Assembly (NCBI GenBank): GCA_900537125.1
Contig: UNRJ01000009.1
Span: 1 to 64,000 of the forward strand
Source: Rhodobacteraceae bacterium Alg238-R152
GTDB lineage: Bacteria; Pseudomonadota; Alphaproteobacteria; Rhodobacterales; Rhodobacteraceae
DNA length: 64,000 nt
Direction of reading: 5' to 3'
The notes under the pieces were generated by a model, which saw only the letters and a list, made by a program, of their open reading frames with translations, ran no database searches and was not told the origin of the DNA. A program made the translations under genes and the position numbers. Shown here piece by piece: positions 1 to 9,270 of this stretch. Positions within the stretch are counted from its first letter, which is position 1; each line of letters starts with the position of its first letter.

Positions 1-348
1 ATCGTCGATCATGCTTTTTTTGAGAAGGCGCAACTCCAGCGTTTGCTCTGCCACGACCTCCTTCAGGTCACGGGCTTCGCGGCGTAGGTCTTTGACTTCG
101 TCGGTCGTGGCCGCGCGAGCGGTGTCCCCCGCCAGCCGCTTCTTTCCGGCTTCCATGAAGTCCTTTGACCATTTGTAGTAAACGCCCTGGGAAATCCCCT
201 CACGGCGGCACAATTCAGCAATGCTGTCTTCGCCCCGCAAGCCATCCAGAACAATCCGGATCTTCTCTTCGGCTGAATACTGCTTGCGCGTGGCCCGCTT
301 TATATCTTTGACGATCTTCTCGCCAGGGCTCTTGGTTGTCTTTCTCAT
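1..348 (-). CDS. IS3-family transposase OrfA (partial, runs off the window)
   Basis: First reading frame of an IS3-family insertion sequence, read leftward and cut by the window edge after 116 codons. The visible protein has the usual basic helix-turn-helix of IS3 OrfA (SIAELCRREGISQGVYYKWS, about residues 42-61) followed by a leucine-rich coiled coil (LKEVVAEQTLELRLLKKS). Near the window edge the gene contains a run of seven A (plus-strand T at 15-21), where IS3 elements commonly shift frame into OrfB; the matching OrfB would lie beyond base 1. The start is the ATG at 348, about 67 bases inside the proposed element end. The family call is by eye from sequence pattern and is firm; the exact IS name is unknown. 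Confidence 0.9.
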   Translation of the reverse strand, partial: MRKTTKSPGEKIVKDIKRATRKQYSAEEKIRIVLDGLRGEDSIAELCRREGISQGVYYKWSKDFMEAGKKRLAGDTARAATTDEVKDLRREARDLKEVVAEQTLELRLLKKSMIDD

Positions 349-374
349 CGTCCACTCCTCGGTGGTCACGATGA

Positions 375-415
375 GCCAGAAACACTCTCTTATCAAATCG
401 TCCTATTTGGACCCA
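375..415. repeat. Terminal inverted repeat (one end) of the IS3-family element
   Basis: Read on the minus strand, this stretch begins TGGGTCCAAATAGGACG, which fits the TG...CA termini of IS3 elements. It lies about 67 bases upstream of the OrfA start, the usual distance. The other end is outside the window, so the repeat cannot be confirmed by pairing. The outer boundary is taken as base 415. Confidence 0.55.
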
Positions 416-554
416 TAAGCGCTGACGTCAGACACCCAATGTCATTCAATGCAATTTCCTTTGGGTCCATATCTGCCCAAGCGGTGCGCGGAAAATAAAG
501 CTGTCCTGACAATGCAAAACCGCAAGACGCCAATTATCATGTCTTCTTGAAACG

Positions 555-1050
555 GTGTCAGCTGCCCTCAATCCGAGTACTCAGCTCTTTGTACACAACA
601 TCCATCGAAGGTCTCAAAGCATCAAGCGATGGCTTGGTATATCTCTGACCGACGGTCGAAAGAGGCCTGTGGTTGAGAAATCGGCCCACAACGTCCTCAA
701 GGACCCCGGCCTCCGTCGCCGCTGTCGCAAATCTACGTCTATGCGTATGCGATGGCCAAGTGACCTTCTCGGGTGCGCCAACATGGCTTGAACCTGGCTT
801 TGGAGATGAAAACACCCACTGCCTGCTCAGTCTGCACAACAGTGCCAATATCTCGTGATGAACGTGCGTTATCGGGAGGTCAAAACTGCGCCCGTTCTTG
901 ATCATCGACAAGTGAATGTGGCGCTCGTGCACGTTCTTCGTTTCCAACGTAAGCGCTTCAGTCTTGCGCATTCCGTATACAGAATGAACGCATAGAGCAT
1001 CCGCTGGATCGGATTAAAGAAACCATCAACATCATCGCACTGCGCCTTTG
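555..1050 (-). pseudogene. Tyrosine recombinase/integrase, frameshifted C-terminal catalytic domain
   Basis: Remnant of a phage-type integrase. From about 971 down to 558 the frame reads a recognisable catalytic domain: the first arginine in GMRKTEALTL, a strand-loop region ending SSPKPG, the H-x-x-R box (HTHRRRFATAATEAGV), a LNH box and the nucleophile context VGQRYTKP. The piece just upstream (NPIQRMLYAFILYT, about 981-1030) belongs to the same domain but is in another frame. Restoring one base near 979 would join FILYT to GMRKTEA, the normal integrase order. DNA from about 1051 to 1356 has an open minus frame that I cannot match to the usual integrase N-terminus, so the gene is probably truncated as well. 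It sits beside the IS element, which fits a decayed island edge. Confidence 0.75.
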
Positions 1051-1356
1051 GGTCATAGCTGAGTGTTCCCGTCGTCCGCGCCACATACCGGTCAATTGCC
1101 ATGGCCGCTGCCTTCGACGAATCGTGAATACGGCAAGCTTGGCTCAACGCACACCTATCAGGATTTTTTGCCGCCCCCTCGCCCCATACCAGCGCTAGGC
1201 CCAGCGCAGTCTGGCGAGCAACGCCCGCGCGAGGTCCGGTTGATCTATTCCAGTCGCAAAGGCAGGTCAAAATGGGTCGAGGGATTTCTCGCGCATTTGA
1301 GCGCAGAACGGCTCTACCAGTGGGGACTTGACCTGCTAACTGCACGAGCCGTTCAC

Positions 1357-2178
1357 CTAGTTATCATCTGCAATTGGATTTTCACCTGTGTAGGTCCAGC
1401 GATACTGCGGCGGCGTTGGTCCTTTGTTGCGCCCGCCCTGCCCCATCTGCTCCCACGCGTGGGAGATCACACCCACTGAGCGGGATAAACAGAACAATCC
1501 ACGCGCCAATGGGCCTGCAAAACCAAGCTCTGCGTAGACCACCGCCGTGGCGCCGTCGATGTTCATGGGCACAGGTTTGCCTTTTCGAGCATTGAGTTCG
1601 ATTTGCAGCACACGGCCAATGGCGGCAAAGCGGCCAGAGACAAGACCATCTGAAGCGGCCTCCTCAACAAGCGCAAGCAAGCGCGGCGCGCGCGGATCCT
1701 CCGGCCTGTGAAAGCGATGGCCAAAGCCGGGTACAAATTTGCTCCGTTCCGCCTGCCAAGTGTCGATCATGTTGTTGGTGGCCGCGTGCAGATCACCGCC
1801 TTGCTGAACAGCCTCGTCGATCCAAGTATAAAGCTCCACAGCCTGTTCTCCTGCGCCACCATGCACATCATCCAGAAAGTTCACCGCAGAGGCCATCGCC
1901 CCATTCAAACCCAGCCCACAGGTCACCGCCATACGCGCCGCCGCAATTGAAGGCGCTTGCGGTCCATGATCCACGGCGGCGACAAGTGCACATTCCAATA
2001 GGCGGGCTTGCTCAGGCGTCGGCAAGTCCCCACGTGTCATCAGCCAGATCATCTGGGGGAAGGTCACCGTGCCAATGAGGTCTTCGATTGGATGCCCTCT
2101 AAAGCGGATCTGTCCTGGAGCCATGTCAATGATCGAAGTGGACCACCAATCGGAAACGTCGGTATTCGCATGGGTCAT
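1357..2178 (-). CDS. Citryl-CoA lyase-like citrate synthase family protein
   Basis: 273-residue member of the citrate synthase superfamily, much shorter than citrate synthase (about 430 residues), matching the citryl-CoA lyase-like branch. Three positions equivalent to the citrate synthase catalytic residues are visible: His in DDVHGGAGE, His in FGHRFHRPEDPR and Asp in MNIDGATA. The expected reaction is reversible cleavage of citryl-CoA or a close analogue to acetyl-CoA and an oxo-acid. The start ATG overlaps the stop of the CoA transferase gene (ATGA), so the two are translationally coupled. The natural substrate is inferred, not shown. Confidence 0.75.
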   Translation of the reverse strand: MTHANTDVSDWWSTSIIDMAPGQIRFRGHPIEDLIGTVTFPQMIWLMTRGDLPTPEQARLLECALVAAVDHGPQAPSIAAARMAVTCGLGLNGAMASAVNFLDDVHGGAGEQAVELYTWIDEAVQQGGDLHAATNNMIDTWQAERSKFVPGFGHRFHRPEDPRAPRLLALVEEAASDGLVSGRFAAIGRVLQIELNARKGKPVPMNIDGATAVVYAELGFAGPLARGLFCLSRSVGVISHAWEQMGQGGRNKGPTPPQYRWTYTGENPIADDN

Positions 2179-3365
2179 ATGGCACCGCCTTCCTGAAGGG
2201 CCGTGATCTCCGCGTCAGCAAGACCGAGCGCGCCGTAGATGGCCTGATTGTCTGCGCCAAGTTCGGGGGGCGCTGTCTGCACCGTGAGCGGCGCGCCATC
2301 CATTTTTATGCCTGTGGTCACAACCTCAATGTCACGCCCCACACCGGGCGCGTTGGGAAACGTATGCAAGAAACCACGGGTGGCAATTTGTGGCATGTCG
2401 AGCACCTCTGGCACCGTGAGTACGGCACCGGCGGGTACGCCAATTTTGTTGAGTTCTTTGGCCCAATCCCTTGCAGGGCGCGTCTTTAGCACCGTTTCCA
2501 GCTCATCTTTGAGGGCCAATCGGTGGGCTTTTCGGCTCTCACGGGTTGCATAGTCAGGCCGCTCCCGCAGGTCGGCAAGACCAAGGTGATCGGTCAACAG
2601 CACCCATTGCTCCTCTTTGTTGGCGGCGATGTTGATCAATCCGCCGCCCGCCTCAAATGCGCCGGACGGTGCTGATGTGGGGTTTTCGTTACCGTTAGAT
2701 TGCGGTGTAATCCCGGCGATCAGGTAGTTGGACACCGCCCAGCCCATGGTCGCCAGTACGGACTCGAGCATGGAAACGTCGATGAAGGAGCCGCGTGGAC
2801 GGGCGTTCAGCGCCGCAGCAATAGCGAAGGCGGCCGTGATCCCACCCACTGTGTCCGCTATTGGATAGCCAACCCGCAACGGCGCAGTTTCTGCATCCCC
2901 CGTGACGGACATAACGCCAGACGTGCCTTGGATGATCTGGTCATACGCCGGTCTATGTTTCCAAGGGCCATCTTGGCCAAAGCCCGAAATGGCACAGTAG
3001 ATCAGGTTTGGTTTGATCTCTTTGAGTGCACCATAGCCCACCCCGAGGCGATCCATCACCCCAGGGCGGAAGTTTTCCACCACTACATCAGCGGTGGCAA
3101 CAAGCCGTTCAAACAGCGCTTTCCCTTCCGCATGCTTCAAGTTCACGGTGACCGATTTTTTCCCCGCATTCTGCGCAAGAAAAGACACGCCCATATTGTT
3201 TTGGCTCAACTCCGGATCGGCCCCCAATTGGCGCGCAAGATCACCACGCCCAACCGCCTCAACCTTTATCACCTCTGCCCCCATATGGGCCAGTTGGTGA
3301 CAGGCAAACGGACCTGCAAGCACGTTGGTGAGATCCAAGAAACGGATGTTGGCAAGTGGTTTCAT
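2175..3365 (-). CDS. CaiB/BaiF family (type III) CoA transferase
   Basis: 396-residue type III CoA transferase. It has the N-terminal LDLTNVLAGPFACHQLAHMGAEVIKVE signature (split across residues 8-34) and the loop carrying the catalytic aspartate in RPAYDQIIQGTSGVMS. It should move CoA between a donor such as succinyl-CoA and a carboxylic acid. Coupling to the citryl-CoA lyase-like gene suggests the acceptor is citrate or a citrate-like acid. The start at 3365 is preferred over the longer frame because AAAGGAT lies about seven bases upstream. It is divergent from an IclR regulator that probably controls it. Confidence 0.85.
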   Translation of the reverse strand: MKPLANIRFLDLTNVLAGPFACHQLAHMGAEVIKVEAVGRGDLARQLGADPELSQNNMGVSFLAQNAGKKSVTVNLKHAEGKALFERLVATADVVVENFRPGVMDRLGVGYGALKEIKPNLIYCAISGFGQDGPWKHRPAYDQIIQGTSGVMSVTGDAETAPLRVGYPIADTVGGITAAFAIAAALNARPRGSFIDVSMLESVLATMGWAVSNYLIAGITPQSNGNENPTSAPSGAFEAGGGLINIAANKEEQWVLLTDHLGLADLRERPDYATRESRKAHRLALKDELETVLKTRPARDWAKELNKIGVPAGAVLTVPEVLDMPQIATRGFLHTFPNAPGVGRDIEVVTTGIKMDGAPLTVQTAPPELGADNQAIYGALGLADAEITALQEGGAI

Positions 3366-3410
3366 TGGGCATCCTTTCATGCTTGCAGCTAGATGCGCGC
3401 CTCATTTAGT

Positions 3411-3434
3411 GCAACAACTTGCATAGATTGTTGC
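3411..3434. promoter_or_regulatory. Dyad in the CoA transferase/IclR divergent promoter
   Basis: Perfect 7-base arms GCAACAA and TTGTTGC separated by 10 bases, in the 83-base gap between the divergent CoA transferase and IclR genes. IclR regulators bind such dyads, commonly at their own divergent promoters. Binding itself is inferred. Confidence 0.45.
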
Positions 3435-3448
3435 GTAGAGTGGAACAC

Positions 3449-4126
3449 ATGCCCGAGACCCGTGTAGAATCCGTCGAGAAAGCCCTGTCGATTTTGGAGG
3501 CGTTTTCCAATGAGCAGCCATCACTGACTTTGACGGAAATAGCCACAGAAACTGGGTTGTATAAGAGCAACGTGTCGCGGCTGACAGCCTCTCTGGAGCG
3601 TTACGGCTACTTGAAACGAGAGGCAGACCGGCGCTTTCGCCTTGGACCTGCGCTGTGGCGACTGGGCGCGCTTTATCGGCGCAGTTTCGAATTGGGAGAG
3701 TCAATCCGGCCAGTGCTGCGGCAGTTGGTGGCGGAAACTGGCGAAACGGCATCTTTCTATGTGCTTGATCAGGATGAGCGGCTTTGCCTGTACCGGGAAA
3801 ATTCAACAGAGCCGGTGCGACACCATTTGGACGAAGGCGCGCGACTGCCCCTGCACGCAGGCGCAGCGGGCCATGTCTTGTCAGCCTACAGTTTTCAAGA
3901 TGCCAAGGCTAAGGCGCGGTTGGCGCAGGATGGCAGTTGCGTTTCTACGGGGGAGCGCAATCCACACATCGCCTCAGTTGCAGCGCCTGTGGTGGATGCT
4001 ACGGGTCAGTTTCATGGGGCGTTGGCTGTGTCCGGGCCTCTACAACGACTGAGCGACACCGCGCTGGAAATGGCGCGGCTGCGAGTGCTTCTGGCCGCAC
4101 AGGGGCTTGGGCGCGACATGCTTTAA
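3449..4126 (+). CDS. IclR family transcriptional regulator
   Basis: 225-residue IclR-type regulator. The N-terminal winged helix (VESVEKALSILEAF, then LTEIATETGLYKSNVSRLTASLERYGYL) is followed by the GAF-like effector domain with the typical LHAGAAGHVLSAY stretch. The ATG at 3449 is chosen because it begins at the usual family position (MPETRVESVEKALSIL) and has GAGTGGA upstream; the longer frame starts at a TTG inside the candidate operator. Divergent orientation implies control of the CoA transferase/lyase pair. Confidence 0.9.
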   Translation: MPETRVESVEKALSILEAFSNEQPSLTLTEIATETGLYKSNVSRLTASLERYGYLKREADRRFRLGPALWRLGALYRRSFELGESIRPVLRQLVAETGETASFYVLDQDERLCLYRENSTEPVRHHLDEGARLPLHAGAAGHVLSAYSFQDAKAKARLAQDGSCVSTGERNPHIASVAAPVVDATGQFHGALAVSGPLQRLSDTALEMARLRVLLAAQGLGRDML

Positions 4127-4130
4127 GCTG

Positions 4131-4274
4131 TCACAGAAACAGAACGTCGATCAGTGTCAGCACCAGAAATACGGGCACTGAAATCACGGAGGCCAGTAAG
4201 ATGGCGGCGGCTTTGGTCCATTTCACGCTTGGCGCAAAGTGACCCATTACGAAGGATTGTTCGGATTTTCTCAT
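4131..4274 (-). CDS. Small single-pass membrane protein, 47 residues, unknown
   Basis: Short reading frame starting ATG at 4274 and ending TGA at 4131. The protein begins MRKSEQSFVMGHFAPSVKW and has one long hydrophobic segment (AAAILLASVISVPVFLVLTL, residues 22-41). It lies in the gap between IclR and the acetyltransferase, convergent with IclR. The even hydrophobic segment and a start and stop that fill the gap support it as a real gene. No function is recognised. Confidence 0.5.
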   Translation of the reverse strand: MRKSEQSFVMGHFAPSVKWTKAAAILLASVISVPVFLVLTLIDVLFL

Positions 4275-4320
4275 GACTCCATTAACCATGAATTAGGTTT
4301 CAGATGCGTTAATGACACCC

Positions 4321-5199
4321 ATGTTGGATGTCACCCTCCCCTTCCCCGCGTGCCCGTTGCAGCAAAGCAATGAATATCGTCAGGCTTTGCGCATGACAGA
4401 GGCGCAGACCAAAACGCTCACCGACGGCACATTGGTGCTGCGCCGGACCATTGGTGGTGTGCCAATTGCAATGCTGCCACGCGCAACGCTGAGCAAAGAC
4501 ACCCTGCCCATCTTGATCCGTGACGCGGGTCTGCGGCGTGAGGTTTTGGTGATCAACCCCGATCATCCTGCGCCTTGGTTGGGGGATCTGGGTGCGGTTC
4601 CGGTGATGACGCCCACCCATGTAGCCGAAGTAGATCTGACAGGAGATTTACGGGCACAAATGCATCAGAAATGGCGCAACCGGTTGGTGTTTGCTGAGGG
4701 CCAAGGCCTGCGCCTCACCCGGCAGAACCTTCCTTACAAACCTGACAATTGGATTTTGCAACAAGACGCTCAGCAGCAAGCCACGCGCGGCTATGCCGCC
4801 TGGTCAGACGGGATGACGTTGGCTTTCACCAAAGCCAACCGTGGCAGCGCAAAACTGTTCACTGCCTTTGATGGCAAAGACCCGGTGGCGGCAATGCTGT
4901 TCCTGCGTCACGGCGATAGCGCAACCTATCACATTGGCCATGCCACAGACGCGGGCCGTGCGGCCAGCGCCCATAACCTGTTGCTCTGGGAGGGCATGAA
5001 TTGGCTGGCCAACAAAGGGGTGACCACCTTGGAACTCGGACAGGTCGACACTGAGAAAGCTGCCGGATTGGCGCGCTTTAAGCTTGGCACTGGGGCCACT
5101 TTGCGTCCCTTGGGGGGAAGCTGGTTGTGGTGGCCCCCGCTTGGCAAACTGTTGTCACCGCTGAAGTATCTGGACGGGAGATTGATGTCTGCAGGTTAA
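4321..5199 (+). CDS. GNAT/FemAB-like acetyltransferase
   Basis: About 292 residues. The C-terminal two thirds resemble the FemAB-like acetyltransferase fold: a HQKWRNRLVFAE helix, an AAMLFLRHGDSATYHIGH strand pair, and ASAHNLLLWEGMNWLANKGVTTLELG followed by GLARFKLGTGA near the end. Such enzymes move acyl or aminoacyl groups to small molecules or cell-wall precursors; the substrate here is unknown. The start may be 4312 or 4321, and the second better fits a compact N-terminus. Its stop overlaps the convergent ridA stop by three bases. Confidence 0.65.
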   Translation: MLDVTLPFPACPLQQSNEYRQALRMTEAQTKTLTDGTLVLRRTIGGVPIAMLPRATLSKDTLPILIRDAGLRREVLVINPDHPAPWLGDLGAVPVMTPTHVAEVDLTGDLRAQMHQKWRNRLVFAEGQGLRLTRQNLPYKPDNWILQQDAQQQATRGYAAWSDGMTLAFTKANRGSAKLFTAFDGKDPVAAMLFLRHGDSATYHIGHATDAGRAASAHNLLLWEGMNWLANKGVTTLELGQVDTEKAAGLARFKLGTGATLRPLGGSWLWWPPLGKLLSPLKYLDGRLMSAG

Positions 5200-5591
5200 G
5201 CCACAGGAATATGCGCAGTGGCTTCAATCTCCAGAAGGGCTTCATCTTCCACCAGATCAGCCACCACAACCAATGACATCGCCGGGAAATGCCTTCCCAA
5301 CACAGACCGGTAGGCCTGCCCCACCTCGCGTTGATGTGTGAGGTATTCGGATTTGCTTTTCACGAACCACGTCAACCGCGCAATGTCGCTGGGCTGGCCA
5401 CCAGCAGCTTCGACAATTTCGCGAATGTTCTGCAACACCTGCGTCATCTGACCAATGAAGTCGTGGCTTTCAAAGACCTTTTGGCTGTTCCAACCAATCT
5501 GCCCGCCAATATGCAGCGTGCCGTCATCGGCCAACATGCCATTGGCATAACCCAACGCGGGCGCCCAGCCCTCAGGATGTATTGTTTTCAA
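5196..5591 (-). CDS. ridA: RidA family enamine/imine deaminase
   Basis: 131-residue RidA/YjgF protein (GYANGMLADDGTLHIGGQIGW, split over residues 14-34; VLQNIREIVEAAGG; the C-terminal LLEIEATAHIPVA with the conserved Glu). RidA enzymes hydrolyse reactive enamines and imines. It is the last gene of the tryptophan/anthranilate run, 16 bases after kynU. An enamine is expected after reduction of 2-aminobenzoyl-CoA, so a dedicated role in releasing that nitrogen is plausible (inference). The arginine that binds carboxylates in classical RidA is not clear by eye, which would fit a different substrate. Confidence 0.85.
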   Translation of the reverse strand: MKTIHPEGWAPALGYANGMLADDGTLHIGGQIGWNSQKVFESHDFIGQMTQVLQNIREIVEAAGGQPSDIARLTWFVKSKSEYLTHQREVGQAYRSVLGRHFPAMSLVVVADLVEDEALLEIEATAHIPVA

Positions 5592-5607
5592 ACCTTTAGT
5601 CCTCGTC

Positions 5608-6801
5608 TCAGGTCACGCGTGAGCGCACGTTGTACTTGTCTGCGCGCCAATGCTCGTTGGACATCACATCTTCGATGATTTTGGCAGCGGCAATGATATC
5701 CGCATCATCCAAGTAAAGCGGTGTGAAGCCAAAGCGCATAATGTTGGGCGCACGGAAATCGCCAATCACCCCACGATCAATGATCGCCTGCATCGCCGGA
5801 TAGCCGTGTTCAAAAGCGAACGACACTTGTGAGCCACGCACCTTGGCGTCGCGTGGACTGGCCAATGTCAGCATCGGACAGCGCGCTTCTACCTCTTTGA
5901 TGAACAGATCGGACAGGCGTTGCGACGCGGTACGCAGCTCTGCCATATCAACCCCATCCCAAGCCTTCAGCGCTTCTTGTAAAACCCCCAGCTGCAAGAT
6001 CGCTGGCGTGCCCACCCGCATGCGTTCGGTGGCGCTGGCAGGACGGTAATTCAGCTCCATGGCAAACGGCGCATCATGCCCAAGCCAGCCAGACAGCGCA
6101 GGCTCAATGTGGTCCACAATATCCGGCCGCACATAGATGAACGCTGGAGCCCCCGGTCCGCCGTTGAGGTATTTGTAGGTGCAACCGACAGCAAACTCAG
6201 CGTTGCTGCCTGCCATATCGACCTGAACCGCGCCCGCAGAGTGCGCCAGATCCCAGATCATCACCGCACCAACCTCATGCGCGCGTTTGGTTATCGCGTC
6301 CATATCATGCATACGGCCAGAGCGGTAATCCACCTGCGTGAGCATCACCACGGCAACTTCTTCGGTGATGGCCGCGGCCACTTCCTCAGGCGCAGGAGTG
6401 CGCAGCTCATACCCTTGGTCCAGCGTCTTAATCAGCCCTTCGGCCATGTAAAGGTCCGACGGGAAATTGCCATTGTCACTCAGGATCACCTTACGGTCCG
6501 GGCGCATTTTGAGCGCAGCCGCAAGCGCTTGATAGACCTTAATCGACAGAGTGTCGCCAGTTGCGACAGAGCCCGCGGGCGCACCAATTAGGCCAGCAAT
6601 GCGGTCCCCAACAACCTGAGGCAGCGCCATCCAACCGGCCGTGTTCCACGCCTTGATCAGCTGACCACCCCACTCCTCAGTGATGGTCTTTTGGGCCCGC
6701 TCAGCCGCCCCTTTGGGCAGCACGCCAAGCGAGTTGCCATCGAGGTAGATCACGCCCTCAGGCACATCAAACAGCTCTTTTCTCGGGAGGTTCCCACCCA
6801 T
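5608..6801 (-). CDS. kynU: Kynureninase
   Basis: 397-residue PLP enzyme that cleaves kynurenine to anthranilate and alanine. Visible family marks are YLDGNSLGVLPK, TLSIKVYQAL, WDLAHSAGAVQVDM and the Schiff-base lysine in CTYKYLNGGPGAPAF; the active-site end MRFGFTPLY is present. The start at 6801 lies two bases after the tryptophan dioxygenase stop (TGAGCATG) with GGAG upstream, and gives the family N-terminus better than the longer frame. It is translationally coupled with the dioxygenase. The anthranilate product feeds the CoA ligase in the same run. Confidence 0.95.
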   Translation of the reverse strand: MGGNLPRKELFDVPEGVIYLDGNSLGVLPKGAAERAQKTITEEWGGQLIKAWNTAGWMALPQVVGDRIAGLIGAPAGSVATGDTLSIKVYQALAAALKMRPDRKVILSDNGNFPSDLYMAEGLIKTLDQGYELRTPAPEEVAAAITEEVAVVMLTQVDYRSGRMHDMDAITKRAHEVGAVMIWDLAHSAGAVQVDMAGSNAEFAVGCTYKYLNGGPGAPAFIYVRPDIVDHIEPALSGWLGHDAPFAMELNYRPASATERMRVGTPAILQLGVLQEALKAWDGVDMAELRTASQRLSDLFIKEVEARCPMLTLASPRDAKVRGSQVSFAFEHGYPAMQAIIDRGVIGDFRAPNIMRFGFTPLYLDDADIIAAAKIIEDVMSNEHWRADKYNVRSRVT

Positions 6802-6803
6802 GC

Positions 6804-7643
6804 TCACAAATCTCCGCGCAGGTGCCAAAGTTCGGGGAAGAGTTCCACATCCAGCATCCTGCGCAGATACTGCACGCCCGACGTGCCGCCGGTCCCGCGT
6901 TTGAAGCCGATCACCCGTTCCACTGTGGTGACGTGATTAAACCGCCAGCGGCGGAAATAATCCTCCAGATCGACCAGTTTCTCGGCCAGCTCATAGAGCC
7001 GCCAATGGGTATCCACATCTTCATAAACGGTTTTCCACCGCACCTGAACCTCTGGATCTGCGACATGCGGCTGCCCCATCTGTGGCGCAGGCATCGCGCT
7101 GTCATCGCCATCCAGCGTGACATAAAGGTAGCGGATCACCTCATCGTAAAAACTCGGCTGTGCCAACTCCGCTTCCAGCGCCGCCTTGGCTTCCGGCACA
7201 TGCGCATGTGGCTTCACCATATTGGGATTGCGGTTGCCCAGCACATATTCGATCAAGCGGTATTGATGGCTTTGAAAGCCGGAGCTTGGCCCAAGGGACT
7301 CACGGAAGGATGTATAATCCGCAGGAGTCATGGTGCGCAGCACGTCCCAAGCATTGTTGAGCTGTTCAAAAATTCGGCTCACCCGCGCAAGCATTTTGAA
7401 CATATGGCTCAGGTCACCAGATTTCAGTGCTTCGCGTGCTGCGCCAAGCTCATGCAAGGCAAGTTTCATCCACAGCTCGCTGGTCTGGTGTTGGATGATG
7501 AACAGCATTTCGTCATGCGCTTTGGATTGCGGGTGCTGCTGATTCAGTATGCCGTCCAGATGCAGGTAATCGCCATAAGACATGGCGTCCTTGAAGGACA
7601 TTTTGGCGCCGTCTTGTGACGGATCATATGCTGTGTCTGTCAT
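6804..7643 (-). CDS. kynA: Tryptophan 2,3-dioxygenase
   Basis: 279-residue heme dioxygenase that opens the indole ring of L-tryptophan to N-formylkynurenine. It shows [31 protein letters not shown] (substrate pocket), [17 protein letters not shown] and the proximal histidine region [19 protein letters not shown]. Length is typical. Start ATG 7643 has AGGGAAG upstream. It sits 10 bases after the aryl-CoA ligase gene. No N-formylkynurenine formamidase gene is present in the window, so that step must be encoded elsewhere or be spontaneous. Confidence 0.95.
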   Translation of the reverse strand: MTDTAYDPSQDGAKMSFKDAMSYGDYLHLDGILNQQHPQSKAHDEMLFIIQHQTSELWMKLALHELGAAREALKSGDLSHMFKMLARVSRIFEQLNNAWDVLRTMTPADYTSFRESLGPSSGFQSHQYRLIEYVLGNRNPNMVKPHAHVPEAKAALEAELAQPSFYDEVIRYLYVTLDGDDSAMPAPQMGQPHVADPEVQVRWKTVYEDVDTHWRLYELAEKLVDLEDYFRRWRFNHVTTVERVIGFKRGTGGTSGVQYLRRMLDVELFPELWHLRGDL

Positions 7644-7653
7644 TGGACTTCCC

Positions 7654-9270
7654 TTAGGTCTCTGGCTGCAGTCGGAACCGCTGGATCTTACCGGTTTCGG
7701 TCTTGGGCAGTGCCTCAGTGAACACCACCGAGCGTGGGTATTTGTAGGGCGCGATTATCGCTTTCACGTGGTCTTGCAGCGTTTTGACGGTGGCGTTGTC
7801 TTTGGCATATCCGTCGGCGAGCACCACATGGGCCTCCACAATCGCGCCGCGTGCCTCATCCGGCACACCGATGACGGCGCATTCCGCGACAGCTTCATGG
7901 GCGAGCAAAGCGGCTTCAACCTCTGGTCCGGCAATGTTGTAGCCCGATGAAATGATCATATCATCATTGCGCGCTGCAAAATGGAAATATCCCTCCTCAT
8001 CCTGCCAAAACGCATCACCGGAAATATTCCAGCCATCAACCACATAGGCGCTCTGTTTATCCCCCCCCAAATAGCGACAGCCCGTTGGTCCGCGCACCGC
8101 CAGGCGCCCCACTTCGCCACGCGGCAGAGATGTGCCATCCGGGCCAACAACTTTGGCCTCGTAGCCGGTCACCGGTTTGCCGGTGCAGGCCGGACGGTGG
8201 TCGTCAAACCGGTTGGAGATAAAGATATGCAGCAACTCAGTTGCCCCAATGCCATCCAGCATTGGTTTGCCGGTTTTTGCCTGCCATTCGTCATACACCG
8301 GCGCAGGCAGCGTTTCCCCGGCACTCACTGCTGCACGCAGACTAGAAAGGTCTGCGCCCTCCTCCATCGCAGCCAGCATGGCGCGGTAAGCTGTGGGGGC
8401 TGTGAAACACACAGTCGCCTTATATTTCTCAATGATCTCAATCATATTGGGCGGGGTTGCTTGTTCCAGCAACGTTGCAGCCGCACCAAACCGCAAAGGG
8501 AAGATCGCCAGCCCGCCAAGGCCAAATGTAAACGCCAAAGGCGGGGAGCCAACAAACACATCCGCGGGCTGCACATCCAGCACTTCTTTGGCGTAGCCAT
8601 CGGCAATGATCATCAGATCGCGGTGGAAATGCATGGTGCCTTTGGGCTCGCCGGTGCTGCCCGAGGTGAAGCCAATCAACGCCACATCATCCGCCGCCGT
8701 GGGCACCGCCTCAAAGGTTACGGGCTTTTCCAGAGCCAGCCGGTCCATCTCTGCGTCATGGTTGGCCGTGCCATCAAAGCCAATCACCTTGAGCCCGTCA
8801 CAGGACGCGGCGCAGGCGGTCATTTCCTCCATCAGCCGCGTGTCACAAATCGCATGACTGATCTCCGCCGTCTCAACATATTTGGTCAGCTCCACGGCCC
8901 GTAACATGGGCATGGTGTTCACCACCACCGCGCCCGCTTTGGTAGCTGCTAGCCAACACGCCACCATAGCCGGATTATTGGCGGAGCGAATAAGCACTCG
9001 ATTTCCGGGCCTTACCCCCAAATCCTCAACCAAAACATGAGCCATCCGGTTGGTCCAATCGGTCAGCTCTTTATAGGTCCGCCGCCGGCCATTTCCAATC
9101 AGCGCGGTGTTGTCACCAAAGCCTTTGGCCACCATACCATCGGTCAATTCCCACCCGGCGTTCATCTGCTCCGGATAGTCAAACCCTGCCAGCAACAGGT
9201 CCGGCCACATCTCTTTCGGAGGGAGATTGTCCCGTGTGAAGCTGTCTTCATGTGCGCTGGCGCCCATCAT
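7654..9270 (-). CDS. Aryl-CoA ligase, probably 2-aminobenzoate (anthranilate)-CoA ligase
   Basis: 538-residue member of the adenylate-forming superfamily, closest in layout to benzoate-CoA ligases. Motifs: the phosphate loop [23 protein letters not shown], the hinge [14 protein letters not shown] and [14 protein letters not shown], and the C-terminal catalytic lysine in [10 protein letters not shown]. It would activate anthranilate with ATP and CoA. The substrate is inferred from neighbours: kynureninase makes anthranilate and the 764-residue enzyme upstream uses its CoA ester. The start ATG overlaps the acyl-CoA dehydrogenase stop (ATGATG). Confidence 0.85.
   Translation of the reverse strand: MMGASAHEDSFTRDNLPPKEMWPDLLLAGFDYPEQMNAGWELTDGMVAKGFGDNTALIGNGRRRTYKELTDWTNRMAHVLVEDLGVRPGNRVLIRSANNPAMVACWLAATKAGAVVVNTMPMLRAVELTKYVETAEISHAICDTRLMEEMTACAASCDGLKVIGFDGTANHDAEMDRLALEKPVTFEAVPTAADDVALIGFTSGSTGEPKGTMHFHRDLMIIADGYAKEVLDVQPADVFVGSPPLAFTFGLGGLAIFPLRFGAAATLLEQATPPNMIEIIEKYKATVCFTAPTAYRAMLAAMEEGADLSSLRAAVSAGETLPAPVYDEWQAKTGKPMLDGIGATELLHIFISNRFDDHRPACTGKPVTGYEAKVVGPDGTSLPRGEVGRLAVRGPTGCRYLGGDKQSAYVVDGWNISGDAFWQDEEGYFHFAARNDDMIISSGYNIAGPEVEAALLAHEAVAECAVIGVPDEARGAIVEAHVVLADGYAKDNATVKTLQDHVKAIIAPYKYPRSVVFTEALPKTETGKIQRFRLQPET

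Noticed and set aside
902-1345. Minus-strand frame of 147 codons as an independent gene
   Set aside because: Only its last part (about 981-1030) matches an integrase and it changes frame there. The rest has no family pattern, so it is treated as part of the broken region.
1063-1479. Plus-strand open frame of 138 codons across the integrase remnant and citryl-CoA lyase end
   Set aside because: It overlaps the real lyase on the other strand, and its composition is that of an antisense shadow with no recognisable motif.
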